Below are positions 48,293-62,190 of a stretch of DNA of 64,000 bases, piece after piece. The notes beneath the pieces were generated by a model. It saw only the letters and a list, made by a program, of their open reading frames with translations. It made no database searches and had not been told where the DNA came from. Positions within the stretch are counted from its first letter, which is position 1. The number at the start of each line of letters is the position of its first letter. The position numbers and the translations under genes were made by a program. This DNA comes from Corticium candelabrum (taxonomy: Eukaryota > Porifera > Homoscleromorpha > Homosclerophorida > Plakinidae): positions 2,008,632 through 2,072,631 of the forward strand of contig NC_085098.1 of the NCBI RefSeq assembly GCF_963422355.1, read 5' to 3'.

Positions 48293-48405
48293 TACACACT
48301 CTACAACGCTCACTAATTAGCTAACGTACTAACCAAATAGTGCTATGTCTAATTACTACATACCATGCCAGCTAGGTCTACTCTAATTAAGTGTCATACA
48401 CTACA
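48293..48405 (-). repeat. Terminal repeat of the Ty3/Gypsy element, right copy (5' end of the element)
   Basis: 113 bp, the partner of 36101-36205. The gag-like region begins about 70 bp inside it. I did not recognise a tRNA primer site. Confidence 0.8.
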
Positions 48406-48519
48406 ATCGCACATTACAAGTAGCGTACTTAAAAGAAAAATAACGTCTACACAACAATCCTATTGTGGTTTTCAGAAGGCTTATGCATAGCTGTGAAAGC
48501 GACACGACGGTGTAAAACT

Positions 48520-48552
48520 GTCACGTGTTTAGTCTACAAAAATTCACGTGAC
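48520..48552. promoter_or_regulatory. Two CACGTG boxes upstream of NDFIP
   Basis: GTCACGTGTT (48520-48529) and TTCACGTGAC (48543-48552) lie 40-73 bp before the proposed ATG. The second is identical to the box in front of the receptor-like gene at 1690. Function is inferred from the CLEAR consensus GTCACGTGAC. Confidence 0.4.
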
Positions 48553-48592
48553 GCGCGTACTACTAGATCCGATATTGCAGGTCTCCGAGTCT

Positions 48593-49900
48593 ATGATGTC
48601 TACAGTCAGTTACGAGTTGGTAAGAGAGGACGAGAGTGTACTGTACGTACGTATGTGTGAGTACGTGTCTTTCGTACGTACGCACTTGTACACGACCGTA
48701 GCACGATTGCACAGACAGACGTAGGTGTAGACTACGTGACTCGATGGTCGTATGCATGTACGCGTCCTTTGTTGTTGCTTTCGTATTAGTAGAAAGTGTT
48801 CTATCTAGCGTGACGACACATAGACAGTAGGGTGTCGTTTCGAGGTGGATGAAACTTTAGTTTCTGTTGTGTTCCACAAGATTCCCGATGACGGTTCCGA
48901 CGAGGCACAGGAAGTGACTCTCGTTGCTGTAGAGAGCAGGAACGAAGGTCCACACCATACATTATAACTTTACGAATTTCACATCAAGCCGAGTATTTTC
49001 AGATGAGCGACTCCCACCATCGTACGACGAGGAAAGAGTAATGTTGGACGATATGCGTGATCAGTACAAGGTGTGCATGTTCCCTAACCATATGTTCTAT
49101 TGAATAAAGCCGCGCCCTATGACATGTGGTTGTCTATACTGTAGGATGAAGAACTCGTGGTTATGAAATATGGTCAGTACACCAATTTGGTCTTCTGAAT
49201 ACTAGGACGCTCCACTATGAATAATTATTTGGTGCACTGTACGTGTTGCATTTTGTAGATGGAGCCAAGGGCACATTTCTTGAATTTTTCATCACTTTGT
49301 GGGGTATTCTGTTTTTGTACACGTCCGTCTTTTTGTTCTCTATTTAATCAGTACTTTAAATTTGTGTGCTGTATCAGTGATGTTTCTGCTGTCGCTTCCT
49401 GGTTATGTGCTGGTGCTTCTGCATGCTTCGACTGCAGCTGCTCGAGGTGGTGCTCTCTGTGGACTGGGAGGCTCCATCATTGTCTATACTGTGAGTATAC
49501 TAGGCGGACTGTTGTAGTCGATGATGCTCTTTTAGCCTGTGGTTTGTGGCAGTATTTAGCTGTTTCAGAAGGGATGCTTGAGGCAACCTGGCTTGCCCTT
49601 TGGCTTCATGTATTAGGTAGGAGGCTGCTATTTTTGTGTTTGGTCAGTGGTAATTGTGGGTAAGCTGGAATGTCGAGAAGCACTTTGTTCTTGCAATATA
49701 GAACAAAGCATGACAAGGGATGCATGTCCTTGACATACCTTTTCCTGTTGTACCTGGTCTTGTCTCACTTTGTTGTTTGTTCTCTTTACACTGCAGGAGT
49801 TCTTTTCATGATTCAAGGTTTCCTCATCTATCATCGGGCCAAGCAGCATGCATCTGCTGGAAAGAGATCACCACTGGCAACCGAAGTTTCTGATGACTAG
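48593..49900 (+). CDS. NDFIP1: NEDD4-family-interacting protein (NDFIP), three-pass endosomal/Golgi adaptor
   Basis: Eight exons join in frame to 190 residues: 48593-48619, 48824-48947, 49003-49070, 49145-49172, 49259-49303, 49378-49490, 49553-49616, 49797-49900. The cytosolic N-terminus is acidic and holds LPPSYDEER (residues 54-62), a PPxY ligand for WW domains that aligns with the last PY motif of vertebrate NDFIPs. Spans: FLEFFITLWVMFLLSLPGYV, a Gly-rich pair (ARGGALCGLGGSIIVYTYL), and WLALWLHVLGVLFMIQGFLI followed by YHRAKQ, matching NDFIP1 FLVLGFLLFLRGFINYAK. NDFIPs recruit and activate NEDD4-type ubiquitin ligases on Golgi/endosome membranes. Only one PY motif is seen, where vertebrates have three. 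The donor at 49304 (GTATTC) is weak, and the first exon rests on a short MMSTVSYEL match to frame only. It starts about 190 bp from the terminal repeat of the neighbouring retrotransposon. Confidence 0.75.
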
Positions 49901-50513
49901 AGCTACTCATTCATTCACCTATCAAATTACGTGATTAATTGGTCGGCTTTGACATCGCTAGTTCAGTCAAGACTAATTCATAATTGTGATTCATATACAA
50001 ACTCTTGATGAAGAATATTGGGTGTAGTCAGCTATGTTAGAAGGTGAAGTTGTCTCTATATTTGTTGGCTTCTCTGTTTGTTTCTCTTTTTGAACTGGTT
50101 TCATTTAGTTACAACTTGTTTGTAGCCTTACATGAACTCTACTGTCTTCCATTACACACAATTGACTAGTTACTCTCAAGTCGACTTTGTAGTGATGCTT
50201 GTTTCATCTTTGGTATATTTGTAGGACATAGTCACCTACTATGGCATCATACCAGGCGTACATGTAGAAAGAGAAAATGCTTCTGATAGTCAAAAAGCAG
50301 TCATACATAGCCGTCTAGATTCTAATCTACTATGATTTACACTGTCTAGCTAGCAGTCAGTAACGTAATGCCCAGACTGCCAGGATTATAGCCCAAAGGT
50401 GCATGGTTCCAATATAGCGGCAATCTCTGCTTTTATATACTTTGCCACATGAAAATAGAGCTACTGTCATTTGTGACCCCACATGAATACATACAGTGAC
50501 GTTCACCATGGCA
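49901..50513. other. Intergenic stretch between two convergent genes
   Basis: 3' flanks of NDFIP and of the Ig-domain gene. No other feature recognised. Confidence 0.6.
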
Positions 50514-52513
50514 TTATATCGCTTTAACTGAGAGTCGCACGGCTGCCGTTGTACTTCCTATTTGATTTCTGGCTCTGCATATGACGAGAGTCCTCGTCGT
50601 AGACCTCACATTTTGGAGTATTAGTCGACTTGTCAGTATGCTCACGTTTCCCTTGGTCGTCTTCTCGATGTGTATGTCATAGGAAGTGTATGGAGCGTCG
50701 GTCGTGTTCACTTCCCACTGGATTGAAGCGTTGCTGTAATTGTTTCTCGCCGTGCACCGCAGTGTCACGTTAGATCCCTCCGTCGTGTTGATGCGCGGTG
50801 TGATGTAGATGATGTGTGGCCGGGCGGGCGGCGGGTCTGTAAAACGGCAACAAATTCGACATTAGGGGCTTGCACGCGTGCGTTTATTAGATACGATTTG
50901 ACAACCTTGAACGGTTAGGGTCGTGGTGGCTTCGGCATCACCGTATTTGTTGCGTATGATGCACGTGTAGTCACCGGCGTCCTCCATGATTACATCTAGA
51001 ATGCCAAGCATGTTGGACAGAAGCTGGTAGCGTGTGCCTATCGCCGTGTCCAGTTTCTTCCCATTTTTCAGCCACACCGTACGCGGTTGTGGTTTGCCGG
51101 CTCCTTCGCAGTAGAAAAATACGGGGTTTCCAACCGTGGTGTGTTTCTTCTTGGCCGACCGTCTAACTATGGTTGGTTTCTCTACAACCAAAAACGGACG
51201 TCCAGAAAGAACAAATACTAGTGAATCGTTGCAACAAAGAGCATGCAGTGTGGTAACAAAACTAGCAGCTTCTGCTACCTTTTGTGCGGGCAACGTGTTG
51301 CAAATAGGTGGTTAGCCAGTCATTCAATGACCGATCAGTGACACCGCAGTTGCGGTACCGATTAAACGGTCACCATGCAGTGTGAAGTGCAGTACTAGTA
51401 GTGCCATTGCAGCTAACAATACGGCGGCGATTAATTACCGTGAACAATCAGCTTGACTTTCCTCGTTTGCGTTTGCAGGGTGTCCTTGAAGTAGACTTCG
51501 CAACGATAAGTACCGCGATCTTCTCTCTCAACCGAAAGGAAACGTAGATGACCGTCCTTCGTGACGGCTATTTTCCTTTGCCGTTGCGCCCTCTCGATTT
51601 CTTTCTCGTTGCGAAACCATCGAACTGACAAGAGTTTGTGGGTTGAATAGTATGGGCAATCAAAGTTGTCCGGATGACCGGCTAGTGAGTGATGCTTCTT
51701 GTGGACTGGAAATGAGTAGTTTTGCAATTGGTCCAAGACGACGTCGGTGGAACGTGGTGACGGGTGAATAAATGGTAAAGCTAGACAGAAGTACGATGAA
51801 AATGGATTGCTAAACAGTTGCCTGACGAATTTGGCGGCACTATTGGAACTTCTTTACTAAACTGAGCTTCTAGGAGGCTGTACCCCTTAAAATGTGTAAT
51901 TTGACTGCTTGGCATAAATTAGTCAACGAGCTAGGCTACAACAACCACGTAGCTACCCTATCCAGTCTACCCTTTTGACTCAATACATCTACTGCACTCT
52001 CCAGATTGTACCAGTCGGCGATGTCAGTCACTGCGGAATAACAATAGGGAATCCTTTTCGAAGTCGCAATTGCATGCCAGTAAAGTAATGGAAACGACGA
52101 GGCAGATTCATTAAAAATGTATTGGCAATCCGTTGAGAATAACGACTACATGCAAACGTTGCAACACAATGCGCTGGCTGTAACTTGTTTCAACTGCGAC
52201 CACCACCGGCCTAGTTAGCGACCGCTCATTTCGACGTCGAGTACCGCAACGACAACCGACAGCCATGCATTCGTATGACAAACTCTTTCTAGGGCTCGAA
52301 AACTCACCAAGTGCACGCAATGCCTAAAAGAATACTTCAGGTCAAGTAGTTGAGTTAGCTACAAGTTCTCATTTCCATGTACCAAGTCATGCACACTCAC
52401 TCTACAGTACTCGCCCCCAAACGTTTGACTCACTAATCCGAGCGAGCAAACTTACCATTGACACCTCCGACTTGACAGAACACAAATGCCGAAAAAAGTA
52501 GTAGTCCACTCAT
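50514..52513 (-). CDS. Secreted protein with three immunoglobulin domains
   Basis: Four exons on the minus strand (52513-52456, 51780-51439, 51181-50906, 50836-50514) join to 332 residues, all introns in phase 1. Exon 1 is a signal peptide, MSGLLLFSAFVFCQVGG. Each later exon is one Ig domain. Domain 1: FDCPYYS, LSVRWFRN, EDRGTYRCEV. Domain 2: VFFYCEGAG, RTVWLKNGKK, EDAGDYTCIIRNKYGDAEAT, an I-set pattern. Domain 3: VTLRCTARNN, IQWEV, LVICRARNQIGSTTAAV. One-exon-per-domain with phase-1 borders is the classic Ig arrangement. The frame ends at VKAI without a membrane span or GPI signal, so the product is predicted secreted. No orthologue can be named; domain pattern resembles hemicentin/peroxidasin-type Ig arrays. 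Confidence 0.85.
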
Positions 52514-53062
52514 TTACGAAGAATTCCCGTGGAAGTCTGATGACGGTAAAGAGTGGCTTTATCTATAGGCAGATGTACGAGAAGCCTGGATCTCTGCAAC
52601 TAAGTCTCAGTATCGTTTAATGCTGTATTTATAGTGTAACTCTACCGGTCGCGTGCCATTGATGCATCCTTATCACACACATGCGGTCAGAGAGACGAGT
52701 ACGTAAACAATAATTGGCACTGCCCGTCCCATTTCTTACACTCGTTAACTAATTGTTCTAATTGCCGCCACATTGGCCAGCCAACAGGGCTTAATTTCAT
52801 TGCCGCAGACGTCAGGATAAGAGGAGTGGATATCTGGAAGTGCAGAAAAGTTTGTTGAGACAAGTCCTAGTTATACAACTTGATGGGGTTCTCAAGACCA
52901 ACACTGGAAAAACAAGTAATCAGGAACGCGGAAGGCAGGAACATTCTGAAAAGGTAATGACAATCTTAATTTGCACAATCTCTACTACAGATGGATAAAC
53001 CCTAACGTCAATGCTAACAATGTCTATGCAGGAATGCAGAAATCAAATACCGGTAGTACAAG

Positions 53063-54080
53063 TCATGTCTTTCCACTTGCCTGTAACAGGAACCGATCAC
53101 TACAGGACTTTTCAGCCACTTCAGGGTACTCACATCCTGCAAAGTGAATTCCATATAGTAACATCAGATTTATTCAGCTCAGCAGGACATCTGTCTAATA
53201 ACTATTCATCTGGTTTCTTACCACCAAGGGCGTCTTGAAAGCCTAGTACTTCATCTAAGCCCATGACAACGTTTAGCATGACATTGGAGCTCTGCAGGGG
53301 AGCCAACCGCCCAACCTACACACAAAATTAAAATTAAATTTTGTAGGTGTCATGGCTGCACATAAAAGTCCAATAGCTAGACATACAGCATGCAGTCTAT
53401 CAAACTGTAACTGGAAAACGAGTAAAATTAGATTCCAAAGAACAAGAGAATTTATCAGATAGAACTGCCAGACAATGTGTCTACTAACTTTTGACGCCAA
53501 AGCTCGCTCCATTCCCAGCCTGAATGGAGCATGAACTCCCTGCAAGTTCCTCAACATTTGTAGATTAAGCTCCTCGAGATTCCTCACATACTACAAATTG
53601 TCCAACTTGCATCATTAATTAAAAGACAGGAAGAAACTCAAGACAGTAGATTACATTTCTCTCTGAATCTTCCAGTGGATGCTTCCATCTCGAATGACTC
53701 CTTGCAGTCTCACATCTTCAAAACAAACCATATTACCAAAAGAGTAAAAGTGCACTTAGTGTGACGAGTGCATGACCATAGTCACACTCACTACCACGTA
53801 GAATATATTGAGCAAGCGTGACATAGTCACAGTGATTCAATGCATGCCGCCTACGGTTACTAGTCAGAATATATGCAATCGTATAGACAACGGCAGGCTA
53901 GATCATGACATTGTCACTTCCAGTTTTGTAATCAACGCAGTAGAAGCTAAACATTCCGCGACCGCAGAATGATTAGTCATTCAATTCTCTATAGTGTGTA
54001 TTCTCCATTATATTACTAAGTAAATGTACTTGTACTCACGGAGTTTCCACAGTAGACCGGGTAGGCCCATCAACCCTCAT
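53063..54080 (-). CDS. POMP: Proteasome maturation protein (POMP/UMP1)
   Basis: Minus-strand exons 54080-54040, 53715-53655, 53590-53489, 53315-53222 and a tentative last exon 53136-53063 give about 123 residues (human 141). The core reads HPLEDSERN, then LNLQMLRNLQGVHAPFRLGM, then SSNVMLNVVMGLDEVLGF. This aligns with human POMP HPLELSEKN, NFSTLRNIQGLFAPLKLQM and SSNLSLDVLRGNDETIGF. POMP is a chaperone that is built into and then degraded by the nascent 20S proteasome. The last exon fits by phase and has PEVAE, but the usual C-terminal pattern is not clear, so the end may differ. The open frame extends upstream of the proposed ATG without another Met. It is divergent from CHIC, 174 bp apart. 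Confidence 0.85.
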
Positions 54081-54254
54081 AGGGTGACCTTCCTTTGGTA
54101 AAACAGGAGGGAAGTTACTACTCTGTATATCAACAGCTTGATCAACCAAACGCACTTTTAGACACAACAATTTCAACAAACCATGATCTGACGACTCGAC
54201 CAACTTTCTCAATATGGTGGGAACGCGCGCTAAGCAACGTCAAGTCGGCCAGTC
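54081..54254. promoter_or_regulatory. Short divergent promoter interval between POMP and CHIC
   Basis: Only 174 bp separate the two proposed start codons, which point away from each other, so the promoters must overlap or be shared. No CACGTG box is present here. Confidence 0.5.
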
Positions 54255-56127
<1,873 letters not shown>

Positions 56128-59100
56128 TATGTGAATAGTGAGGTGTCTGAAGGCTGCTGTGTATTTTCTGCACTAAGCAGGTTTTAGTCTGTGTCGTATA
56201 TACTGACAGAGTTGATCTGTTGTATTTGTGAGAGCACCTTTAATCTATATATGACTGCGTAAAGAAAGAGAAGATATATTGTTTACACAGATGGCAAGAC
56301 TGTGTGTTGATCTAGTGATGTCTTTGCTTTTATGAAAATCCAGTTTGATTTAGTTAACAGGCTATATGTTACACATTAGTGCAGATGCAGATTGGTGTTT
56401 AAGTGTACTCTTTGGTGAGTCATGTTTCTAAATTGATTTAGTGTTGTTGATAGTGATCTTTATCAATTTCAATATTTAAATAAGCAGTCTCTCGTTACAC
56501 ATGTAGACAGGAAATTACACGAGGAATGTTTGATCTGCACTTCAAGCGACTGGTACAAAATATCTGCAGATGCAGCAAATTCTCATATCATCTACAGACT
56601 ACTCTTTTTGGAATTTTAGTATATTTAGTGTGAAGCTAGGCTTGTCATGATACATGTATGAAGCTAGGCTTGTCATGATGGAGATACAACATGTGACTTG
56701 ATGCTCTGAATGTAGCTATGCTGTGTACCGGAAATTCTTTAGTAGATGACTGTAGTGCAGGTGTTGATGGACGTTTCTAATTTAGAAAAGATTAGATCTG
56801 ATGCAAGTCATGGCCCACTTTGAATAGATTTGCTGGTTGATGTGTCATCATCCAGGAACTCATCTTCATGACCCAGCTGGCTATATATAGGAATATTTCA
56901 ATAGTGGTACATTTGAGGTTATATTCGATAAACATAAGTTGCATTTGAAGCATCACCAGAGGCAATTGATGTTTCGAATCCTGTAACACTTCCTAAACAT
57001 TTCTTGATTCTGTTGTGATGAGAAGTACAGCAAAGGAGAGTTCAAAGACAAGAGGGAATTTTTTCCTGACGCAAGGAAAAATCAGCAATTGGATTTCTTT
57101 ATTTGAAACTTAAAATGATGTTTGAAACGTCTAAAGACTTCATAGGTCAAGCCACAATTTGTATAACATTTTTGAATTGCAGTAACAGACACATGACAGC
57201 AAATAGGTCTATGGCATCTGGAGAAAGTTAATACTAACATTTGCTCTTCATTTACTAAGAGTAATACAGCATAGAGTAGACTTAGGTATATGGTATCATA
57301 GTCTTCTGTTGCTCAACTTCTTTCCTCAACAACATCACTTGTTGTAGAAAGACAATGATACATGTAAATGTTACCATTTGGCTGATGTAGCAGGTTTTGA
57401 TGGGAAAGTGGTCATTTATTACCTAACTTCTGCAATTTGCCATCATGTTCTTGACAAACAGGAAGCAGAAGTTTGCTGATGCACTTTGGTCACCTTTTCA
57501 TGCAAACAGGAAATGGGGAGAAGTTGGCTACATGAAGCACTTGCATGTGCATGGCATGAAGTTTGTGGTTGCTTGTTTGCAAGGAAGGCGAAACATCCTG
57601 CTTGTTATATGGGTTTTTAAGTTTTATTAATATCCACCTCAAACTTGAAGCTGATATCTACTCTCGAAATCATTTATTAAATAGTAGTTATATGTGGATT
57701 ATGACTACTTTTAATTAAGTGACATTTGGCAGGATAGCTATTTGCTATTTTAAAATTATGCACTGATTGTTTAAATCCATAAGAAAGTTCAACTGTTGCT
57801 CAGATTTTTTGCTTCAGCTGCCTGGTGTGGTGTATGTTGTAGTGTTGTAGATCAGATTTGTGGTGTACAGTTTTGTTGGTGTTCACTCTTTTTTTGGTGT
57901 TCTTTGAGGTGAAACTATCACAGTTGCACAACTTTAGAACTACTTTATAAAATAAAATATTGGTGGCAAATATATTTTGGCAAATTGGTGGTTTTATGAG
58001 CTGCCACCAATCTAAAATTTGCTAACATTTTGCTGAAGAAAAAATGTGATGTTATGAACTACATTCACCAAGTATTATGGTGTTGTACTAGTGTTATAAG
58101 TGGATTCTTGAGAACTAGCACGCTACGGGTATTTACTTCATGGCAGGTTGTTACCTGGTGTAAATCTTTTCTCATATGTGCAGAGCCTTTGGGTTGATAT
58201 TTTATCAAATCGCTCATAATGGCATACCTTGATTCTGAAGATTAATGTGATAATGTGATTCTAAGATTAATACAAACTTTGCATATATGTCACTCACCAA
58301 ACTCATTATTCTTTATTTAAACTATGTATAATAATGTCATCTATTAGTTTATATCTTATTACAAGCAGTGTTATATATATATAGCTAAAAGAAAGTGTTT
58401 GTCATACCTGATCTTGATTGACAAATTTCCAAAATACATGTATTATTCACACATGATGTTTGTGCTTTATTTCTGTCTTTGCATTTAATAAGTAGCATGA
58501 TTATTTGAAACCTTGAACCATGTTAATTTGTATTTTAAATCACGCGATGATAATGGTGATATACCTATTTGATATATTTTTGCACTAATTTCAATAATTA
58601 TGGTATTTTGCACTACAAGTAGAAAGAATGTGATGCAGAAAATGTATTTTTGTGTCTTTCATCATATTTATTCATTAGTGAGATTTCTACTGTTTTATAG
58701 GATATCTTTGTACAAATACCATTATGTAATGGTATGGAGTGATTATAGTACGTGAAATTTGTATTTATATAAATTAACAAAATAAAGCATACACTGCTGA
58801 TATGTTTCATGAATAGAATTTATTTTAGTTTATTTTAGTAACATTTATAGACATTTTAGTAATGTTTATTATTAATGGAACACACTGTACATGGAATGTC
58901 TTTGCCAGTCGAAAACTGTTCATGAAATGCTCAGTTATAGCATTTCTGGAAAATGCTATAAACAAAACTCTGCATATATTTTGCTGTGTACCACGAGAAT
59001 TAGTGTCATATAGCGTGTCATTTGAGATGACCACTATGTAGAGATTCAGAAGAAGCCACAGCAGACGCTCATTATGCCTTTCGTTATGCCATAAAACATA

Positions 59101-61727
59101 GTCATGGATGGGGTGGGTTTAGGAGAGGTTCTGCATTAGGATTAGACCTTCTGGAGGTCTAACTTTGCAGAGTGTAAGCTCTAGGGAGGTAGTTTCTACC
59201 CCAGATGGGGAAGTTGTCTCTATAGTTCTCCTTCTCGTTTTGGGGAGCTGATTTTAGAGCAGCAGCTCTGGCAATGGTTTGCCCTAAAGTGAGAACTCTT
59301 CAAGAGATTTTGCTGGCAAAAGATGTCCCCTATGATACTGGTATCTCAAGAAGCTAGACTTTCCTTCTATTGTACCAGCAGGGAGGTAAATATGACAGTA
59401 AAGATTTCAATGGAGAAGGAAGTTCAAGAAAATCCCACACGTGAAAATAGTTCAAATGCTATTGGAGGCAGACTGACCAAAAGCTTGGGATTAGGCTGCT
59501 GAAAACTATCCTACTTGTGCTGGCACAGTAATGTCAATTGTCCAGATTGCCACAATAGAATCTGCCAATATACTTTATTCAAGAAAAATGCCACATAACT
59601 GCTCACTATTAGTTTGTTTTATAGGGTAACTTTCACCAATAGTTTTGTTTTATTGGGTATTGGACACTTAATTAATTGCGTTTGTGAGTTAATCAGGACA
59701 TTAAGACATTTCTGCTAATGAGAACAAGGATTACAAATCAGAGATATGGCTATTCTTTATGTATAGTTTGACTGACTATGTGTTCAGTATTTATCCTATC
59801 TAAGACGTAGTGTAAACCACAATCACATTGTTCCCCTATTCAGAATTAATTCTTATGTGCAATTTCTGATTTAGAATTTTATACAATTAGTGGCAAGTGG
59901 CCATGGTGTTTTTCAGCTCTCTGACAGCTACAGCTGTCATACCCATGTGTTTGAGATGTGCCTCTCTAGTCACTGTATATTCTAAACAGATAACAGAAGT
60001 TACCTACACCAGTCAACTCACTCTGGCCTAGCTGGACCTAGCTAGATAGTTGAAGTATTGGATTATGAAGTGACCAACTCTTTAACATACAAGTGCAATA
60101 GAGTGAAAAGTAGTGAGGCATAGTCAACAAGTAGATTAATTAAAGATATAGGTTAGCTAGCTAGATGCTTTTGCTCTATTTGATGTGTGATTAATTGCAT
60201 ATGCATTTGAACTGTTATAGATATCAGGTCGAGTTGAAATTTTGTGGTTGGTGCTATGCTAATGTTGTGGATGAAAGAAGAGTAGCAGTTGTTCACCGTT
60301 CCTGTTGTAGCAGGATGAAAGGGGAGGAAAACTTGGCAGTAAAGTACTTAGTACAATATAGGAGAAACTGCATGCAAACAAGGTTTTGGTTGTGCCCATG
60401 AAGTAGGTGGTTGCAGCAGTTCAAGTGATACCTAGCTACCAGACATTGTTTGTTGATTCATTACTCTTGTATGAACCCATTAGTTATCAACCAGTATAGA
60501 AATAGAAATTAATTGATGTGAATGTGTGTCTGTACCAAAAGAACTTATTACATGTGGACATCAGCTAATTAATATCATTTTAATCACATTAATATATCTA
60601 CACATCATTAACACAGGTGCAATAGTGATGTGTCACATATTGCTCAGGAGCACAAAGTTGTAGTTATAATAAGTATAAGCTCAATTAAGGATGGTCTGGT
60701 GAGGGAGCTATAAATGCTGCAAAATTAATTTTAAAATAATAGAAATATGTCAAATTACATTTTGTTTTTATTACTTATATGTGAATAGTGTGAAAGAGTG
60801 TTATTCAAGAGAAGAAAGATGGGGACAATTTGATATTTCTTTCCTAAAAACTGCTTTGGAAGCTAGGTTTCTCTTCTCTAGGTTAGAGATGCTGTCTTAG
60901 AAACTGCGGTTGGGAGATTAAACTACTTTAAGTACCAAGTTTGGTTAGTAACTATTATGTCTTTGTGTGTGTACACAGACATACCATCAGAAATTTGCTG
61001 CGTGGGCGGAACCTTTCATGGCCAGACACAACTTGCACTTGTGGTTCTGTTTCTAAGAGAACTGATTCAACTTCTGAGATGTACTGTACACACAAGACTT
61101 CTTTTAAAATGTGGTAAGAATTCTTCTAATGATGTGGAGACAAGTAGTCTTTTGGTATCTATGTTTATAGTGCTATCTCGCTCTAGTAATATTTATTTAG
61201 TATTTATTGCGTATTTGAATGACTGATGTGTTTACAGTATGAGGGTTCTGTAGCAGTACGGCTATATTGCCTGGTATATTGTTGTCATATTTTATTCAAG
61301 TCAATGTGGCTGACTTAATGTAAAAGTTATTACCGCTCTCTCTCTAACAGAAACACAGATGATCTTTAGTGCTATTATGCATCACAGAGAGTCACCGATC
61401 AATTGTCTTAACCACATCCAGGATTGTTAAGTAACTTATCTATATTGGTATCTAAATCAGACAACTAAACTTTGTTGTGATCTAGGTTTCTGTGACCATT
61501 CTAGGTATGTGCGAGTCACACCGAAGATACTCATTTTTCTTTTTCTGCTATTTGTAGTCACAGAATGCAAGGCAACATTAGATTACATAGCACATGCATA
61601 TCTGTTATGTTGCCAGTAGAGTATAGAATTGTTTATATCAAAAGTGCAGCATGCATCATATACTGCATAAAACAGTCTTGTCTGTATCATTCTTTAGATA
61701 CATTTACAAAATGTGCACTTGATATGA
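56128..61727. other. Gene-poor stretch
   Basis: 5.6 kb, AT-rich, with only short open frames that match nothing I recognise. A 20-bp direct repeat (GAAGCTAGGCTTGTCATGAT) occurs at 56632 and 56660. A GC-richer patch at 59100-59400 has no supported frame. Confidence 0.5.
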
Positions 61728-62190
61728 CAGGGGCGTAACTAGCATTAAAATTTTACCGAGGCAAGTTTTATATCAATAAGGCAATATATTTAGCCTCAAA
61801 CTACTAGTAGTCTACTACATATATACTTTAATTAATTAATCAAAGTGAACATGGAGCCTCTATAACGACAATTGCCCCAATCGGCGGTGTCCTGTACAAT
61901 CAAATCTTTGTAAGACATTCTCTCTGCTTACAGCCACGTCTCTATGAATATATAAAAGAGCCACGTGTCTTGCAAGTGCTTCACGTGCCAAGAACGTGCG
62001 CTAAAGTTGAGTATCAGAGAGTTTACGCACGCGGTTTCAAATTTGAAAAGAACACGATAGCAGATTTTGTTAGTGCAGAATGTCATATCTTCTGCTCCTA
62101 ACCTACATGCAGCAAAATTTTTGCAACGCCACACCCTTTTTTTTTACCGAGGCAACTGCCTCGGTTGCCTCATGCCTAGTTACGCCTCTG
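61728..62190. mobile_element. 463-bp hAT-like MITE
   Basis: Left end CAGGGGCGTAACTAG; right end, reverse-complemented, CAGAGGCGTAACTAGG. CAG(G/A)GGCGTA termini are typical of hAT elements. Both subterminal regions carry ACCGAGGCAA. No transposase, and I could not find a matching 8-bp target duplication, so the exact ends may be off by a few bases. Confidence 0.65.

Larger units (their letters stand above)
36101..48405 (-). mobile_element. Ty3/Gypsy LTR retrotransposon, broken and split by later insertions
   Basis: The element reads on the minus strand. Its parts in order are gag with two zinc knuckles (about 48223-47574), protease region (around 46890-46600), reverse transcriptase (around 46440-45820), RNase H (around 38240-37700), integrase zinc-binding and core regions, and an integrase C-terminal extension ending at 36217. 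Two DNA transposons sit inside it: one at 46903-47565 between gag and protease, one at 38273-45790 within pol. Short terminal repeats bound it. Besides the two insertions I count a few internal breaks. The terminal repeats are almost identical, so it is younger than the fossil at 3172-6790. Confidence 0.85.

Noticed and set aside
52308-52322. Possible micro-exon between the signal-peptide and first Ig exons
   Set aside because: It has AG and GT flanks on the minus strand, but including it breaks the phase-1 frame into the Ig exon. Direct joining gives a clean 332-residue product.
60195-61226. Short plus-strand open frames of 68 and 89 residues
   Set aside because: No family motif, signal or splice context; lengths are within chance expectation for AT-rich DNA.
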